From Rhizobium rhizogenes NBRC 13257 (GTDB lineage Bacteria > Pseudomonadota > Alphaproteobacteria > Rhizobiales > Rhizobiaceae), in contig NZ_BAYX01000025.1 of NCBI RefSeq assembly GCF_000696095.1, positions 1 to 64,000 of the forward strand: a stretch of 64,000 nt of DNA. The letters run 5' to 3'. Below the pieces are notes generated by a model. That model saw only the letters and a program-made list of their open reading frames with translations, ran no database searches and was not told the DNA's origin. This document shows, in pieces, positions 23,256 to 32,394 of this stretch (position 1 is the stretch's first letter; each line of letters begins with the position of its first letter). The translations under genes were made by a program, and so were the position numbers.

Positions 23256-24902
23256 TCAAGCCCTCAGCGATTTGGAGATGTCGTCGGCAGCCTTGATGCC
23301 GAGCGCCGCCATGGTGAGGGTACTGTTGACCACGCTTGCAGACGGGATTGCTCCGCCGCCCGGGATCCAGAGATTGGCGTGGTCATGGGCACGGCAATTG
23401 CCGTCGACGACCGAATCCTTAGGGTCGCTGCCCATGATGCAGCCACCCATGATATGGTTGTTGGCGTTGAGCGCCGTGGTGACATGAAAATCGCTGGCGT
23501 TGAAAAGCCTGCCGATATTCTCCAACTGCTTGACGGCCGCATCATAACCTTTGTGAACATAGTCTCCGACATCGTAGTAGACATCCGGACAGGGTATGCC
23601 ATGCGGATCGAGCCGTGACTTGCTGAGCGTCACCCGGTTCTTCGGATCGGGAAGAGGTTCAAGGCTGATCGACAGATCGACCCCATGCGTCGTAAGGCGG
23701 CGAATTTCGGCGTCGAGCGCCGGACCGACAAGGCCCTTTTTCAGGGCTACCGACGTTGCGGTTGTGACCTGAGTGATATTGTTCAGGATCATCTTGTTTG
23801 CCGAATATTCCGAACGAAACGCCCCGTCGCGGGGTCCAACGATACAACTGCTTTGCGCTGGTCCACGCCCAATCCATAAAGGCTCCGGCGCTTGAAAGAA
23901 GCAATGAAAGCCGGAGTGATCCATCATGTTGCGGCCGACCTGGTCGGAGCTGTTTGCGATGCCGGCAGGATTGCGATCGTTAGCCGCGGCCAGGAGCAGG
24001 CGCGGCGATTCGAGCGCGTTGCAGGCTATTACGAACGTATCGGCGGTGACCTTGTGCGATTGATGCTGGCTGTCGTACCAGTGCATCGCCGTCACGCGGT
24101 TGTTTTCGTCCGTATCGATCTTGTAGACAACCGCTTCGGCGAGCACAGAGGCGCCCTTGGCTTCCGCCGCCTGCACGGAATGGATGGCATTGTACATCGC
24201 CCCAATCGGACAGATCGGCTGGCAATTATTGTTGCCGCAACAGGTCGGACGACCATTCCAGGGCCGTGTACTGCGGGCCTGCGGGATCGGTACCGAACGA
24301 TAGCCATGCGCATTGACGATTTCAGCAAAACGCTTGTCCCCATAGCTCCAGGGCACCATGTCCATCGGGTAGGGTTTGCTGCGCTCGGACGGCGATTGCA
24401 GCATAGGATCGTTGGGGCCGGCGACCCCCATCGCTTCCTCCGCCCGACAGTAATAGGGCTCGAGCTCATCGTAGGAGATCGGCCAGTCCCGTCCGACACC
24501 ATAGGCGGTGCGCATTTTCAGGTCGACCGGAAGATGCCGCCAACTGGATGCGGCCCAATGCCAGGTCGTGCCGCCAACGGTTTTGAGATAGCCCTGTTTG
24601 AAACCCTTGCCGTCCGGACCGGACAGTTCGACATAGTTGTTTTCCGGCCAATAAAGCGGCGCGGGCGCCATTTTCGATTGCGGATAGAGCCCTTGAAAGT
24701 CAGACCCTGCGCGGTTCTTGAACGGCATGTTGCGCCAGTTCTCCACGGCCTGACCACGCTCTATGCGCAGCCCAGCGTCCAGTAGCAGTACCGCGTAACC
24801 TTCCCCGGCAAGCTGCTCTGCAATTAGGGCGCCAACCACGCCGGAGCCGACAATCGCCACGTCAGCCTTGGCATCGCCATTTGTGAAAACGGGAGATTTC
24901 AT
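23256..24902 (-). CDS. GMC flavoprotein subunit of a membrane-bound dehydrogenase
   Basis: 548 residues from ATG 24900-24902 (a TTG two codons earlier is the alternative). The FAD motif AIVGSGVVGALIAEQLAGEG is near residue 18, GGTTWHWAASSWRHLP near 105, a four-cysteine-like segment CCGNNNCQPICPIGAMYN near 220, and the C-terminal NNHIMGGCIMGSDPKDSVVD contains the active-site histidine region. Matches the large subunit of gluconate-2/sorbitol/fructose-type dehydrogenases. It has no signal of its own and is probably co-exported with the Tat-signal subunit. Overlaps by a few bases with both neighbours. Confidence 0.92.
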   Translation of the reverse strand: MKSPVFTNGDAKADVAIVGSGVVGALIAEQLAGEGYAVLLLDAGLRIERGQAVENWRNMPFKNRAGSDFQGLYPQSKMAPAPLYWPENNYVELSGPDGKGFKQGYLKTVGGTTWHWAASSWRHLPVDLKMRTAYGVGRDWPISYDELEPYYCRAEEAMGVAGPNDPMLQSPSERSKPYPMDMVPWSYGDKRFAEIVNAHGYRSVPIPQARSTRPWNGRPTCCGNNNCQPICPIGAMYNAIHSVQAAEAKGASVLAEAVVYKIDTDENNRVTAMHWYDSQHQSHKVTADTFVIACNALESPRLLLAAANDRNPAGIANSSDQVGRNMMDHSGFHCFFQAPEPLWIGRGPAQSSCIVGPRDGAFRSEYSANKMILNNITQVTTATSVALKKGLVGPALDAEIRRLTTHGVDLSISLEPLPDPKNRVTLSKSRLDPHGIPCPDVYYDVGDYVHKGYDAAVKQLENIGRLFNASDFHVTTALNANNHIMGGCIMGSDPKDSVVDGNCRAHDHANLWIPGGGAIPSASVVNSTLTMAALGIKAADDISKSLRA

Positions 24903-24904
24903 CG

Positions 24905-25486
24905 TCAAAGCACTTTCGGATAGTTGTTGGGCATGGTGGTGATTTCAGGTGGCAGACCGGTCCACCACAAGGGCCCCTTGTTGCAGTAGGTGGGCACGGT
25001 CAGACCATCAGCAACGGGCCGGTACATCAGCGCGTCGGCGTAGGAGACGACGACGGGCCCTTTGTCTGTTTCGACGGTGCCGGTGTACCATGCGGTAATG
25101 ATAGCGGTCAGAGTGTCGCCAAGCCCAATGGCAGATGCCGCGGCCTTCAGGGCGTCCGGCGAGCCCGTTTGCCCAACGAGCGGTACAATCTGAGCCAGGC
25201 GGCCTTCAAAGCCCGCATCATCGGCTTGCAGCGCTGCATAAATCCGATCCGCCGTCATTGGCGAGAGATCAGACTTCCCGGTGATCGCGCGGGAAACGTT
25301 GAGGAAGCCGGAGAGTCCGCTGGTCGGCGCCGCCGACTGGGCGCTTGCCGGTTGCCATGCAAACCCGGCAAAAGAGAACGCGGCTCCCGCAAGAAGTGCG
25401 CGTCGAGTGATCGGCGGCAAGGTGGAAATTTTGATGGAATTGTCTCGCCCTGCCAAAAGCGGGCCATCCTGAGACTTCACTGTCAT
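24905..25486 (-). CDS. Small Tat-signal subunit of the GMC dehydrogenase
   Basis: 193 residues from ATG 25484-25486 (AGGAAA site). A twin-arginine signal (ITRRALLAGAAFSFAGFAWQ) is near residues 26-45. The mature part resembles the small subunit of sorbitol/fructose dehydrogenases (GLSGFLNVSRAITGKSDLSP; VSYADALMYRPVADGLTVPT). It is thought to carry the flavoprotein across the membrane. First gene of the three-gene operon and divergent from a LacI regulator. The sugar or polyol substrate cannot be told from sequence. Confidence 0.88.
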   Translation of the reverse strand: MTVKSQDGPLLAGRDNSIKISTLPPITRRALLAGAAFSFAGFAWQPASAQSAAPTSGLSGFLNVSRAITGKSDLSPMTADRIYAALQADDAGFEGRLAQIVPLVGQTGSPDALKAAASAIGLGDTLTAIITAWYTGTVETDKGPVVVSYADALMYRPVADGLTVPTYCNKGPLWWTGLPPEITTMPNNYPKVL

Positions 25487-25615
25487 GGTCGTTTCCTGTG
25501 AGAACGGATCGGCCGGGCTCCAAGACGAGCGGTCGTCCCTAAAGGCACGAATTATCTCCATTCCCGCCGCAGGTTGAAGCGGTCGGGGTCAATATCAGCA
25601 TTCTCGTTTTGATAT

Positions 25616-25629
25616 TTAGATCGATCTAA
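25616..25629. promoter_or_regulatory. Perfect palindrome TTAGATCGATCTAA, candidate LacI operator
   Basis: 14 bases of perfect twofold symmetry with a central CG, typical of LacI-family operators. It lies between the divergent dehydrogenase operon and the lacI-like gene, 130 bases from the former's start and 122 from the latter's. Confidence 0.65.
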
Positions 25630-25750
25630 GTCAAGTTCATTTTGCGTGAAATTTTGCTATCAACTTCGCGATGCGCTAAGCGCCGTCCCCAGGACTTTGA
25701 AACTGCATGGATCAATGTCAGGTCTATTAACTCACCGTTGAGGAGCCCAT

Positions 25751-26782
25751 TTGGCCTCGGATGACAAAAGAAAACAGCGGGTGACACTGATCGACGTGGC
25801 GCGCGAAGCAGGTGTGTCGCGAGCGACAGCATCGCTTGTCATCCGCAATAGCCCACTCGCCGCGGTCAAAACGCGCGAGCGTGTGGAAGCGGCGATAGCG
25901 CGATTGGGTTACGTCAGGAATCTCACCGCGGCTCGCCTCAGGGCCAGCCAAACAAGAATGGTCGGGCTTATCGTTCCCAACCTGACCAATCCATTCTTCG
26001 CAGAGTTGCTGTCGGGAGTGGAAGAGATCATCGACGACGCCGGATTGATCGTTATCCTCGCCAACAGCCATGACAGCGCTTGCCGGCAAAGTGCGCTGAT
26101 GCGCAGAATGCGCGAGCACGGCGTAGATGGTATTATCTTATGCCCTGCCTCGGATACCACGGGCGATTTTCTTGATGACCAGCGCGAGTGGCAACTCTCC
26201 GTCGTTCAAGTTTTGCGTCATATCACGCGATCAGTCGACTATGTGGGCGTCGACTACGCCGGTGGCATGAACAGTGCCGTAGACTATCTCGTCTCGCTTG
26301 GACACGAACGCATCGCATTCGCCATCCAGGGCGGGCTCCACTCGGCATTTGAAGAGCGTTCGCTTGCCTTCGATCGCGCAATGTCGCGACACAATTTGAA
26401 TGCGGGGTTTATTGTCCGTGTTCCGGAAACCTTGGCGGAGATAGCGCAGACCGCGGTGCCCCTTCTCTTTGCCGGGATGACCTTGCCGACTGCAACCATC
26501 TGCTTCAACGACATCGTTGCAATGGGTCTTTCCAGCGGATTGTATGACCGCAATATCCGGGTCGGCCATGACCATTCCATTATCGGTTTTGATCATGTCA
26601 GGAATGGCGAGGCTATGCGACCACGTCTGACATCCGTGTCGACCTATTCGGACGTCGTCGGTCGCAGAGCGGCTCAAAGGCTTCTCGTAAGACTGGCGGA
26701 TCCCAACCGAGAGGTTGAATGGGACGTCATCAAAACAGATTTGCATATTGGCGATTCCTGCGGGCCGGCCTTGAATTCCTGA
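25751..26782 (+). CDS. LacI-family transcriptional regulator, TTG start
   Basis: 343 residues. The start is TTG with GAGGAG 5 bases before it. The helix-turn-helix and hinge are canonical: VTLIDVAREAGVSRATASLV (residues 11-30), then RVEAAIARLGYVRNLTAARL. The sugar-binding-like core begins at about residue 62 with VGLIVPNLTNPFFAELLSGV. It should repress the divergent GMC dehydrogenase operon and be relieved by a sugar or polyol. It is read away from the following tannase-like gene, which is convergent. Confidence 0.92.
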   Translation: MASDDKRKQRVTLIDVAREAGVSRATASLVIRNSPLAAVKTRERVEAAIARLGYVRNLTAARLRASQTRMVGLIVPNLTNPFFAELLSGVEEIIDDAGLIVILANSHDSACRQSALMRRMREHGVDGIILCPASDTTGDFLDDQREWQLSVVQVLRHITRSVDYVGVDYAGGMNSAVDYLVSLGHERIAFAIQGGLHSAFEERSLAFDRAMSRHNLNAGFIVRVPETLAEIAQTAVPLLFAGMTLPTATICFNDIVAMGLSSGLYDRNIRVGHDHSIIGFDHVRNGEAMRPRLTSVSTYSDVVGRRAAQRLLVRLADPNREVEWDVIKTDLHIGDSCGPALNS

Positions 26783-27106
26783 CTCGAAAACTGAAGGACC
26801 AATCGTCGATCACGACGCTTTGATACGACACGGATCTGATATGATCACATCTCGGGCGTCCGGCACGCTGGCGACGAACGAGAAGACACCCGGTGACGGG
26901 TGATGGGTTCGAAAAGTCATCGCGATGGAAGCGCATGGGATTTTGCCAACCATCCTCTGGTAGGCGACGTCTTGGCTATCAATATGGTCGGCCGAACGCG
27001 ATAGTGCTGAGACACCATCGCGACCACTGGCGCGATGGAGGCAATCTGCATCGCCTCCCGGGCGAGTTGCGGGCTGAAGTCGGACTGCGATGACGGTGTC
27101 GTTCCA
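26783..27106. other. Intergenic region between convergent genes
   Basis: 324 bases. A short hairpin CACCCG-GTGA-CGGGTG at 26887-26902 has no T run and is at best a weak transcription stop. Nothing else is recognised. Confidence 0.5.
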
Positions 27107-28921
27107 TCATTCGCAACTGTAGCTTTCGCGGCTCCCAATGGAGCCGGTGTGGTTCCAGACAGGCTTTCGCGGATAGTCACAGAGCGGCATTGTCACACTG
27201 CCATTTGCGGATCGGATGTCTATGCGGCTTGGCGCTTTCCCTTCCTCAACCCAACGACGTAAGGCTATGAACAATTCATCCCGGCCCGTTGCCGACTGAG
27301 GCAAAGGCACTTTGGCAACATCTGTTGGCTGACCTGTTACAGGATCAATAGAGCCAGCGCGCGCAAACGTCCCGTCATGAGCAAGGCCCGGGATCATAAA
27401 GAGCCGATAGAATTCTTTGAGCCTTGTTATCCCACCCATGCTGGCGGAAGCGCGATTAAAGTAATTCAGGCTGCCCTGCGGCATGATGAGATCATCATTC
27501 CATCCATGATAAGTTATCAATTTTGCCTTCGAATTCCGAAATGCCCGTAAATCCGGATCGTCCGTGTTGATATTCGAGAACGGTCCCTGCAGGAGTAGGC
27601 CAAGAGCGTAGGCATCGGCCAAGCTCCCATAATCAAGCATCTTCCATCGATCCATCCCTTTGCCGATGGGACCTTCGGGAAACAGACCGGCTTGGGCATA
27701 GCGCGCATCCTGGAGTTCCAACGCCACCATTGTCGAGGCGATGGGAAATGGCTTCTCTCCCGCAAGGCGCGCCAAAGACGTGCCTCGCGTTAACCCCCAC
27801 CATAAGTGGCTGCCGCTAAGCATTGCACTCATTCCATTGTCCATCTTGGGATCGATATACGAACCATCCGACGACAGCCCAAACCAGATACGATTTACGG
27901 CTTCAGCCTGGGTCAGCGTGATACATGTGGCTGCGTCACCCTTGCCCGGGGCTCCGTTGAGGGTTTCACTGCTGCAGAGAACATCGATATCCTGACTTGG
28001 GTCATAACGGCATTGGGTCGGATCGAGCAGGAACCCAAGCTCCTTACCCCCACACTGCGCCGTCGCCGCGGCGCTCACTGCGTTTAACCTGGCTGTATCG
28101 ATGGGACCAGCGAACATCTTTTGCATTACAAGCTGAGGATAGAGCTCGGCCGTGATGAAACGAGTCCAGTTTATCGCCGGCGCGCCGGCCAGGATGCCAT
28201 CGAAATCATCGGGATATTTCTGAGCCAGTTTCAAACCCTGACGACCACCGGTCGAAAAGCCATCCCAATACACGTAAAGATGAGACTTGCCATAATAGAC
28301 AGCCGCCAGTTGTTTTGTCTTTACGGCCAGTTCGTGAAGGCTTCGCTCCGCGAAATCGTGCCAAAGCACCGTATTGATTCCACCATCCTCATCCAGCGCG
28401 AATGATCCGTCGGATGTCGCTTGACCCAAATGACCGTGATCGGACGAGCTTACGACATATCCCTTCGCCACCGCAGCCAGTGTTATCGGATCAGCCCATC
28501 CAGCATTGCCAATGCGGTCCATCTTGCTTTGGTAGCCGCCCGCGAAACCTCCGCTGCCCGTGACCCTTATGATCCGATTCCACGCGTCCGGTGATGGCAA
28601 CCAGACCTCGATGCCAATCCCATCTGACGTAGATTTCAGGCCGGCGGTGCCAGCTTTGCCAGGGCCAACCAGTAGCTTGACCAAACACATATCAACATAA
28701 GCTTCAGGAGACGGTTCGGGAGAGCCGGAGAGACTGATTTTCTCCTCTCGCGAGAAGTGCTTGACTAGCAGCACCCGGGTGTCGTCAGCCTTGAATTTCG
28801 ACTTCAGAGTGTCATCGCAATGCAAGCTCTCGGCGGCATGGGCTGGGCGTATGTTGCCCACTATTGGCAACATAAAAAGGGCAAGGAAAGCTAGCGTCAC
28901 AACAGCTTTCAGTTTCCTCAT
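27107..28921 (-). CDS. Tannase / feruloyl esterase family protein, exported
   Basis: 604 residues. A signal peptide covers about residues 1-30 (VTLAFLALFMLPIVGNIRPA then HAAE). The serine nucleophile motif is in YWDGFSTGGRQGLKLA (about 205-220), followed by DFDGILAGAPAINW; the Asp and His of the triad would be in the DDLIMPQGSLNYFNR and HDGTFARAGSID regions. The family hydrolyses gallate or hydroxycinnamate esters. It is on the same strand as the ben/cat operon but 183 bases beyond pcaD, so it may be separately transcribed. It could release aromatic acids from plant esters outside the cell. Confidence 0.88.
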   Translation of the reverse strand: MRKLKAVVTLAFLALFMLPIVGNIRPAHAAESLHCDDTLKSKFKADDTRVLLVKHFSREEKISLSGSPEPSPEAYVDMCLVKLLVGPGKAGTAGLKSTSDGIGIEVWLPSPDAWNRIIRVTGSGGFAGGYQSKMDRIGNAGWADPITLAAVAKGYVVSSSDHGHLGQATSDGSFALDEDGGINTVLWHDFAERSLHELAVKTKQLAAVYYGKSHLYVYWDGFSTGGRQGLKLAQKYPDDFDGILAGAPAINWTRFITAELYPQLVMQKMFAGPIDTARLNAVSAAATAQCGGKELGFLLDPTQCRYDPSQDIDVLCSSETLNGAPGKGDAATCITLTQAEAVNRIWFGLSSDGSYIDPKMDNGMSAMLSGSHLWWGLTRGTSLARLAGEKPFPIASTMVALELQDARYAQAGLFPEGPIGKGMDRWKMLDYGSLADAYALGLLLQGPFSNINTDDPDLRAFRNSKAKLITYHGWNDDLIMPQGSLNYFNRASASMGGITRLKEFYRLFMIPGLAHDGTFARAGSIDPVTGQPTDVAKVPLPQSATGRDELFIALRRWVEEGKAPSRIDIRSANGSVTMPLCDYPRKPVWNHTGSIGSRESYSCE

Positions 28922-29104
28922 GGTCTGTTCCTTTTCAAGGCGTTAGCTCACAGAAAAGACATGCACACTGATCAATCCAAGCAAAAGCCCAGTGCGCTAT
29001 GCTTCCGTCGATGTCAGGCGTTCCAAGGTTGCGGCATCTCAGCAAAGCGGTGCTTTAGGCTTCCACCAGGATGTCGCTCCAATCCTCGTTGATCCGGACG
29101 CTGA

Positions 29105-29923
29105 TTATGAGTGCGCGATGGCAGGGTTCCTGATTGATTCCTGTATTTGGCAAAATGCCTCGATTGCCCCGGCCAGGACATCGGGCGCGTCGATGCACGG
29201 CAGGTGCCCGGCGCCAGGGATGTTTTCGAAACGGCTACCGGCTATTTGCCCGGCCATCGCCGCAACGAGTTCAGGTGGGGTCGATTGGTCATTACTGCCT
29301 GCCATGACCAAAGTGGGAACCGCCAATCTGCCTACCGCCGCAGTCAAATCCGCGTCACGGAGGGCTAGGCAGGTGTTGATATACCCACGATCCCCCGTGC
29401 TCTCGAGCATGCGCTTCCAGGCTTCCCAGGCTTGAGGTTCGCGCATGCGATATTCCAAGGGAAACCAGCGGGTCAGTATCTGTTCACTGACTATGGGGAT
29501 GCCGCTGGTTTCGATGGCGCTGATACGGTCGTTCCAGCCCGCTGTTGTCCCAATCTTTGTTGCGGTATCGAGAAGGACGAGCCTGGTAACACGATCCGGA
29601 CACTGCGCTGCTGTTTCCATAGCAACCATGCCACCAACCGAAACCCCACAAAGGCTAACTTGCGTCCAGCCTATGATATCGAGCAGACCAAGCAAATCGG
29701 CAGCCAGTTGTGAGATCGTATAAGGCTGGTCGGTCACTTCTGACAGGCCATGGCCGCGCTGGTCGAAAAACAGCATTTCAAAATCTTGACCCAGTCTTTG
29801 CTCGACTTCGCCCCAGATACGCAGATCCGAACCGAGCGAGTTGGCAAAAGCAATACGAGGTCCATTGCGACGGCCAGATAACCGATAGTGCAGTTGAACG
29901 TTGTTGACGGTGATGAATGGCAT
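29105..29923 (-). CDS. pcaD: 3-oxoadipate enol-lactonase
   Basis: 272 residues of the alpha/beta hydrolase fold. The nucleophile elbow SLCGVSVGGMVAMETA is near residues 91-106, the acidic residue region LVMAGSNDQSTPPEL near 208-222 and the histidine in IPGAGHLPCIDAPD near 240. It hydrolyses 3-oxoadipate enol-lactone to 3-oxoadipate, the step after muconolactone isomerase. It is the last gene of the aromatic operon, 1 base after the ABC ATPase gene. Other small esterases share the fold, but context makes the lactonase assignment strong. Confidence 0.88.
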   Translation of the reverse strand: MPFITVNNVQLHYRLSGRRNGPRIAFANSLGSDLRIWGEVEQRLGQDFEMLFFDQRGHGLSEVTDQPYTISQLAADLLGLLDIIGWTQVSLCGVSVGGMVAMETAAQCPDRVTRLVLLDTATKIGTTAGWNDRISAIETSGIPIVSEQILTRWFPLEYRMREPQAWEAWKRMLESTGDRGYINTCLALRDADLTAAVGRLAVPTLVMAGSNDQSTPPELVAAMAGQIAGSRFENIPGAGHLPCIDAPDVLAGAIEAFCQIQESIRNPAIAHS

Positions 29924-29924
29924 G

Positions 29925-30638
29925 TCATTGAACTCCCAGATGTCGCTCGAGCAGATCGCCGCTAGCCGCCAGTTCCCCCGGACTGCCCTCGAATACCAGG
30001 CGCCCCTTGGACATGATCACAACACGGTCCGCCACTCTGGAGAGGCTGCGGATGTCCTTGTCGACGACGATCGTCGCAATCCCCTCCGAGCGGATGATAT
30101 CGAGCGTCTTCCAGATTTCCTGGGCGATCAGCGGGGCAAGCCCCTCCGTCGCCTCGTCGATCAGGATAAGATCGGGATTGGTCATCAATGCGCGTCCAAT
30201 CGTCAGCATCTGCTGCTCACCGCCAGACAATTGCTGCCCGCCATTGTTCCGCCTCTGCGCCAGACGCGGGAAAACGGAAAGCACGCGATCGAGCGTCCAA
30301 CCCTGCTTGCCACTAGGTCCAGGCCGAGCTGCCATAATGAGATTTTCTATGACAGTGAGCGATCCGAAGACACCCCTTCCCTCCGGCACAAGCGCGACCC
30401 CGGCGCGCGCGATCGTCTCGGGAAGTTTCCCTCGAACACTGATTCCATGCAGATCTATGTCGCCAAGGGTGCGCGGCATCATTCCCATCAACGAGCGCAA
30501 GAATGTCGTCTTGCCCATGCCATTGCGGCCAAGCAGTGCGATCTGCTCACCAGGCCTCACCTGTAGATCGATGCCATGCAGTATCTGGCTGACACCGTAG
30601 AAGCTTTGCAATCCTTGCACATTCAACAACAGGCTCAT
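29925..30638 (-). CDS. Branched-chain-type ABC transporter ATPase (LivF-like)
   Basis: 237 residues from ATG 30636-30638 preceded by GGAGG; its start overlaps the stop of the LivG-like gene (ATGA). Walker A LLGRNGMGKTT is near residue 35, the signature LSGGEQQMLTIGRAL near 130 and Walker B LILIDEATEGLAPL near 150. One of two ATPases of a HAAT-family importer located inside the benzoate operon, so the likely cargo is benzoate or another aromatic acid. Confidence 0.92.
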   Translation of the reverse strand: MSLLLNVQGLQSFYGVSQILHGIDLQVRPGEQIALLGRNGMGKTTFLRSLMGMMPRTLGDIDLHGISVRGKLPETIARAGVALVPEGRGVFGSLTVIENLIMAARPGPSGKQGWTLDRVLSVFPRLAQRRNNGGQQLSGGEQQMLTIGRALMTNPDLILIDEATEGLAPLIAQEIWKTLDIIRSEGIATIVVDKDIRSLSRVADRVVIMSKGRLVFEGSPGELAASGDLLERHLGVQ

Positions 30639-31393
30639 GCCACCTCCTCCATCTCTCCGAGATAGGCGCCTCTGACTTTTGGATCGCAACGAACGTCTTC
30701 GACTGAGCCGGTGGCGATAATGTGCCCATCCGCCATGACCGTCAGTCGGTCCGCGATGGCAAACACAATATCCATGTCATGCTCCACGAGCAGCACGCCG
30801 CGCCCTTTTTTCAAAGAGCGGATGACCTCCGACATGCGCTTTGCCTCGCTATGCCCCATGCCTGCGAGAGGTTCATCCAGCAGCACGACGCGAGGTCCGG
30901 TCGCCAATACCATGGCAACCTCAAGCTGACGCTGTTCGCCGTGGCTCATCATGCGAGCCTTGGCCTCGGCCCGATCGAGCAGGCCGGTATCCGTCAACGC
31001 ATTCAGGGCCTCCCGTTCGTTTTCTTCCTCCCGACTTCGCAACCGCCACATGGATAAAACACCCGGCCGAGCACCCTGCGCGGCAAGCTTCACGTTCTCG
31101 AATACGGTCCGATCCTGAAAAATCGTGGTCTTTTGATAGGACCGACCCAGACCGGCGCGGCAGCGAGCATGCGGAGCATGCGAGGTCATATCTTTGCCAT
31201 CGAGCTCGATGCTGCCGGATGTTGGTGCGAGATCCCCGGATAGTAGATTGATCAGCGAGGATTTTCCGGCGCCGTTTGGACCAATGATCGCATGGATTTC
31301 ACCCTCTCGGACGGAGAGTGAGACGTTGGAGACGGCGACCAGACCGCCGAAGCGCTTCGTCAGTCCTTCCACAACGAGAAGCTCCTTTGTCAT
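30635..31393 (-). CDS. Branched-chain-type ABC transporter ATPase (LivG-like)
   Basis: 252 residues. Walker A IGPNGAGKSSL is near residue 36, the LivG-type segment GLGRSYQKTTIFQDRTVFEN near 88, the variant signature MSHGEQRQLEVAMVL near 146 and Walker B VVLLDEPLAGMGHSE near 166. Overlaps the LivM-like gene by 4 bases upstream and the LivF-like gene by 4 bases downstream, showing tight co-translation. Confidence 0.93.
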   Translation of the reverse strand: MTKELLVVEGLTKRFGGLVAVSNVSLSVREGEIHAIIGPNGAGKSSLINLLSGDLAPTSGSIELDGKDMTSHAPHARCRAGLGRSYQKTTIFQDRTVFENVKLAAQGARPGVLSMWRLRSREEENEREALNALTDTGLLDRAEAKARMMSHGEQRQLEVAMVLATGPRVVLLDEPLAGMGHSEAKRMSEVIRSLKKGRGVLLVEHDMDIVFAIADRLTVMADGHIIATGSVEDVRCDPKVRGAYLGEMEEVA

Positions 31394-32391
31394 AGCTTAC
31401 CTCCCACCGCCACAGGCTGCGGTAACTTGCGGCGAAAGAGTGCCTCGGTCCCCGAGAGACGCAAAAGATCCTGAAGGCCACCGGGAACGAAGAGCACGAG
31501 CATGATGATGATGAGCCCGTAATACAGCTTCCATTCTTCGACATAGATTTTCAGCAGGTCTTCAAGGCCGACCAGGAGGATCGCGCCGAAAAGGGGGCCG
31601 GCAACGCGGCGAGTACCGCCCAGCACCACCATGACAAGTGCGGTCGCCGACAAGTGCCATCCAAGCATCTGAGGTGCCACAAAGCCGAACTGCGCGGCCG
31701 ACAGATAGCCGGCAATTCCTGCCATCACGGCAGAAACCACAAAAGCAACGAGACGCACCCGAAAGACCGGGATGCCCAGCGACAAAGCACGCCGTTCATT
31801 GTCCCGTGCGGCGGTCAGAGCATCGCCGAAGGGCGTGGCGAGAAGATGGGTTATGAGGCACCAGCACGCGACACAGGTCGAGAGTGCAACGAGGTAGAAG
31901 ACGATGGGGCTTTCAAGATCGAGTAAGACGACACTACCCGCGGCCAGCACCGGCTTGACGTAAAGAAAGATACCGTCAGATCCACCACCAATGCCGGTAT
32001 CGTGAAAAAGAAAGAATAACATCTCGCCGAATGCGAGCGTCACCATGATGAAATAGATGCCGCGCGTTCTGAGCGACAACAGGCCGATGACCAGTGCCGA
32101 GACCGCGACAACGGCGATCGCGGCTGCGAGCGTGAGCAACAGGGACGGAACTTCGTATTCCGGCGTTACGAGAATAAGAGTGTAGCCGGCAAGACCGAAG
32201 AACGCCGCATGACACAGGCTGACCATGCCGCCAAAGCCGACGGACAAGTTAAGCGCCATGGCAAGGGTTCCCAGGATCAGGACTTTCGCGGCGAACTGCA
32301 CATAATAACCGGACACGAGCCAGGGCAACAGCACCGCCGCGCCGAACATGGCGAGCATCGGAATCTGGGCGCGAGAGAACAGAGGGGTCAT
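31390..32391 (-). CDS. Branched-chain-type ABC transporter permease (LivM-like)
   Basis: 333 residues with about nine membrane helices; family segments LGTLAMALNLSVGFGGMVSL (N-terminal) and GGTRRVAGPLFGAILLVGLE (C-terminal). It forms the channel with the LivH-like permease. The 4-base overlap with the LivG-like gene and 3-base gap to the LivH-like gene show one transcription unit. Confidence 0.93.
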   Translation of the reverse strand: MTPLFSRAQIPMLAMFGAAVLLPWLVSGYYVQFAAKVLILGTLAMALNLSVGFGGMVSLCHAAFFGLAGYTLILVTPEYEVPSLLLTLAAAIAVVAVSALVIGLLSLRTRGIYFIMVTLAFGEMLFFLFHDTGIGGGSDGIFLYVKPVLAAGSVVLLDLESPIVFYLVALSTCVACWCLITHLLATPFGDALTAARDNERRALSLGIPVFRVRLVAFVVSAVMAGIAGYLSAAQFGFVAPQMLGWHLSATALVMVVLGGTRRVAGPLFGAILLVGLEDLLKIYVEEWKLYYGLIIIMLVLFVPGGLQDLLRLSGTEALFRRKLPQPVAVGGKL

Positions 32392-32394
32392 GGA

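Noticed and set aside
27107..28921. Assignment of this gene as a pathway mandelate ester hydrolase
   Set aside because: Only the tannase/feruloyl esterase family can be supported; the substrate is not readable from sequence.
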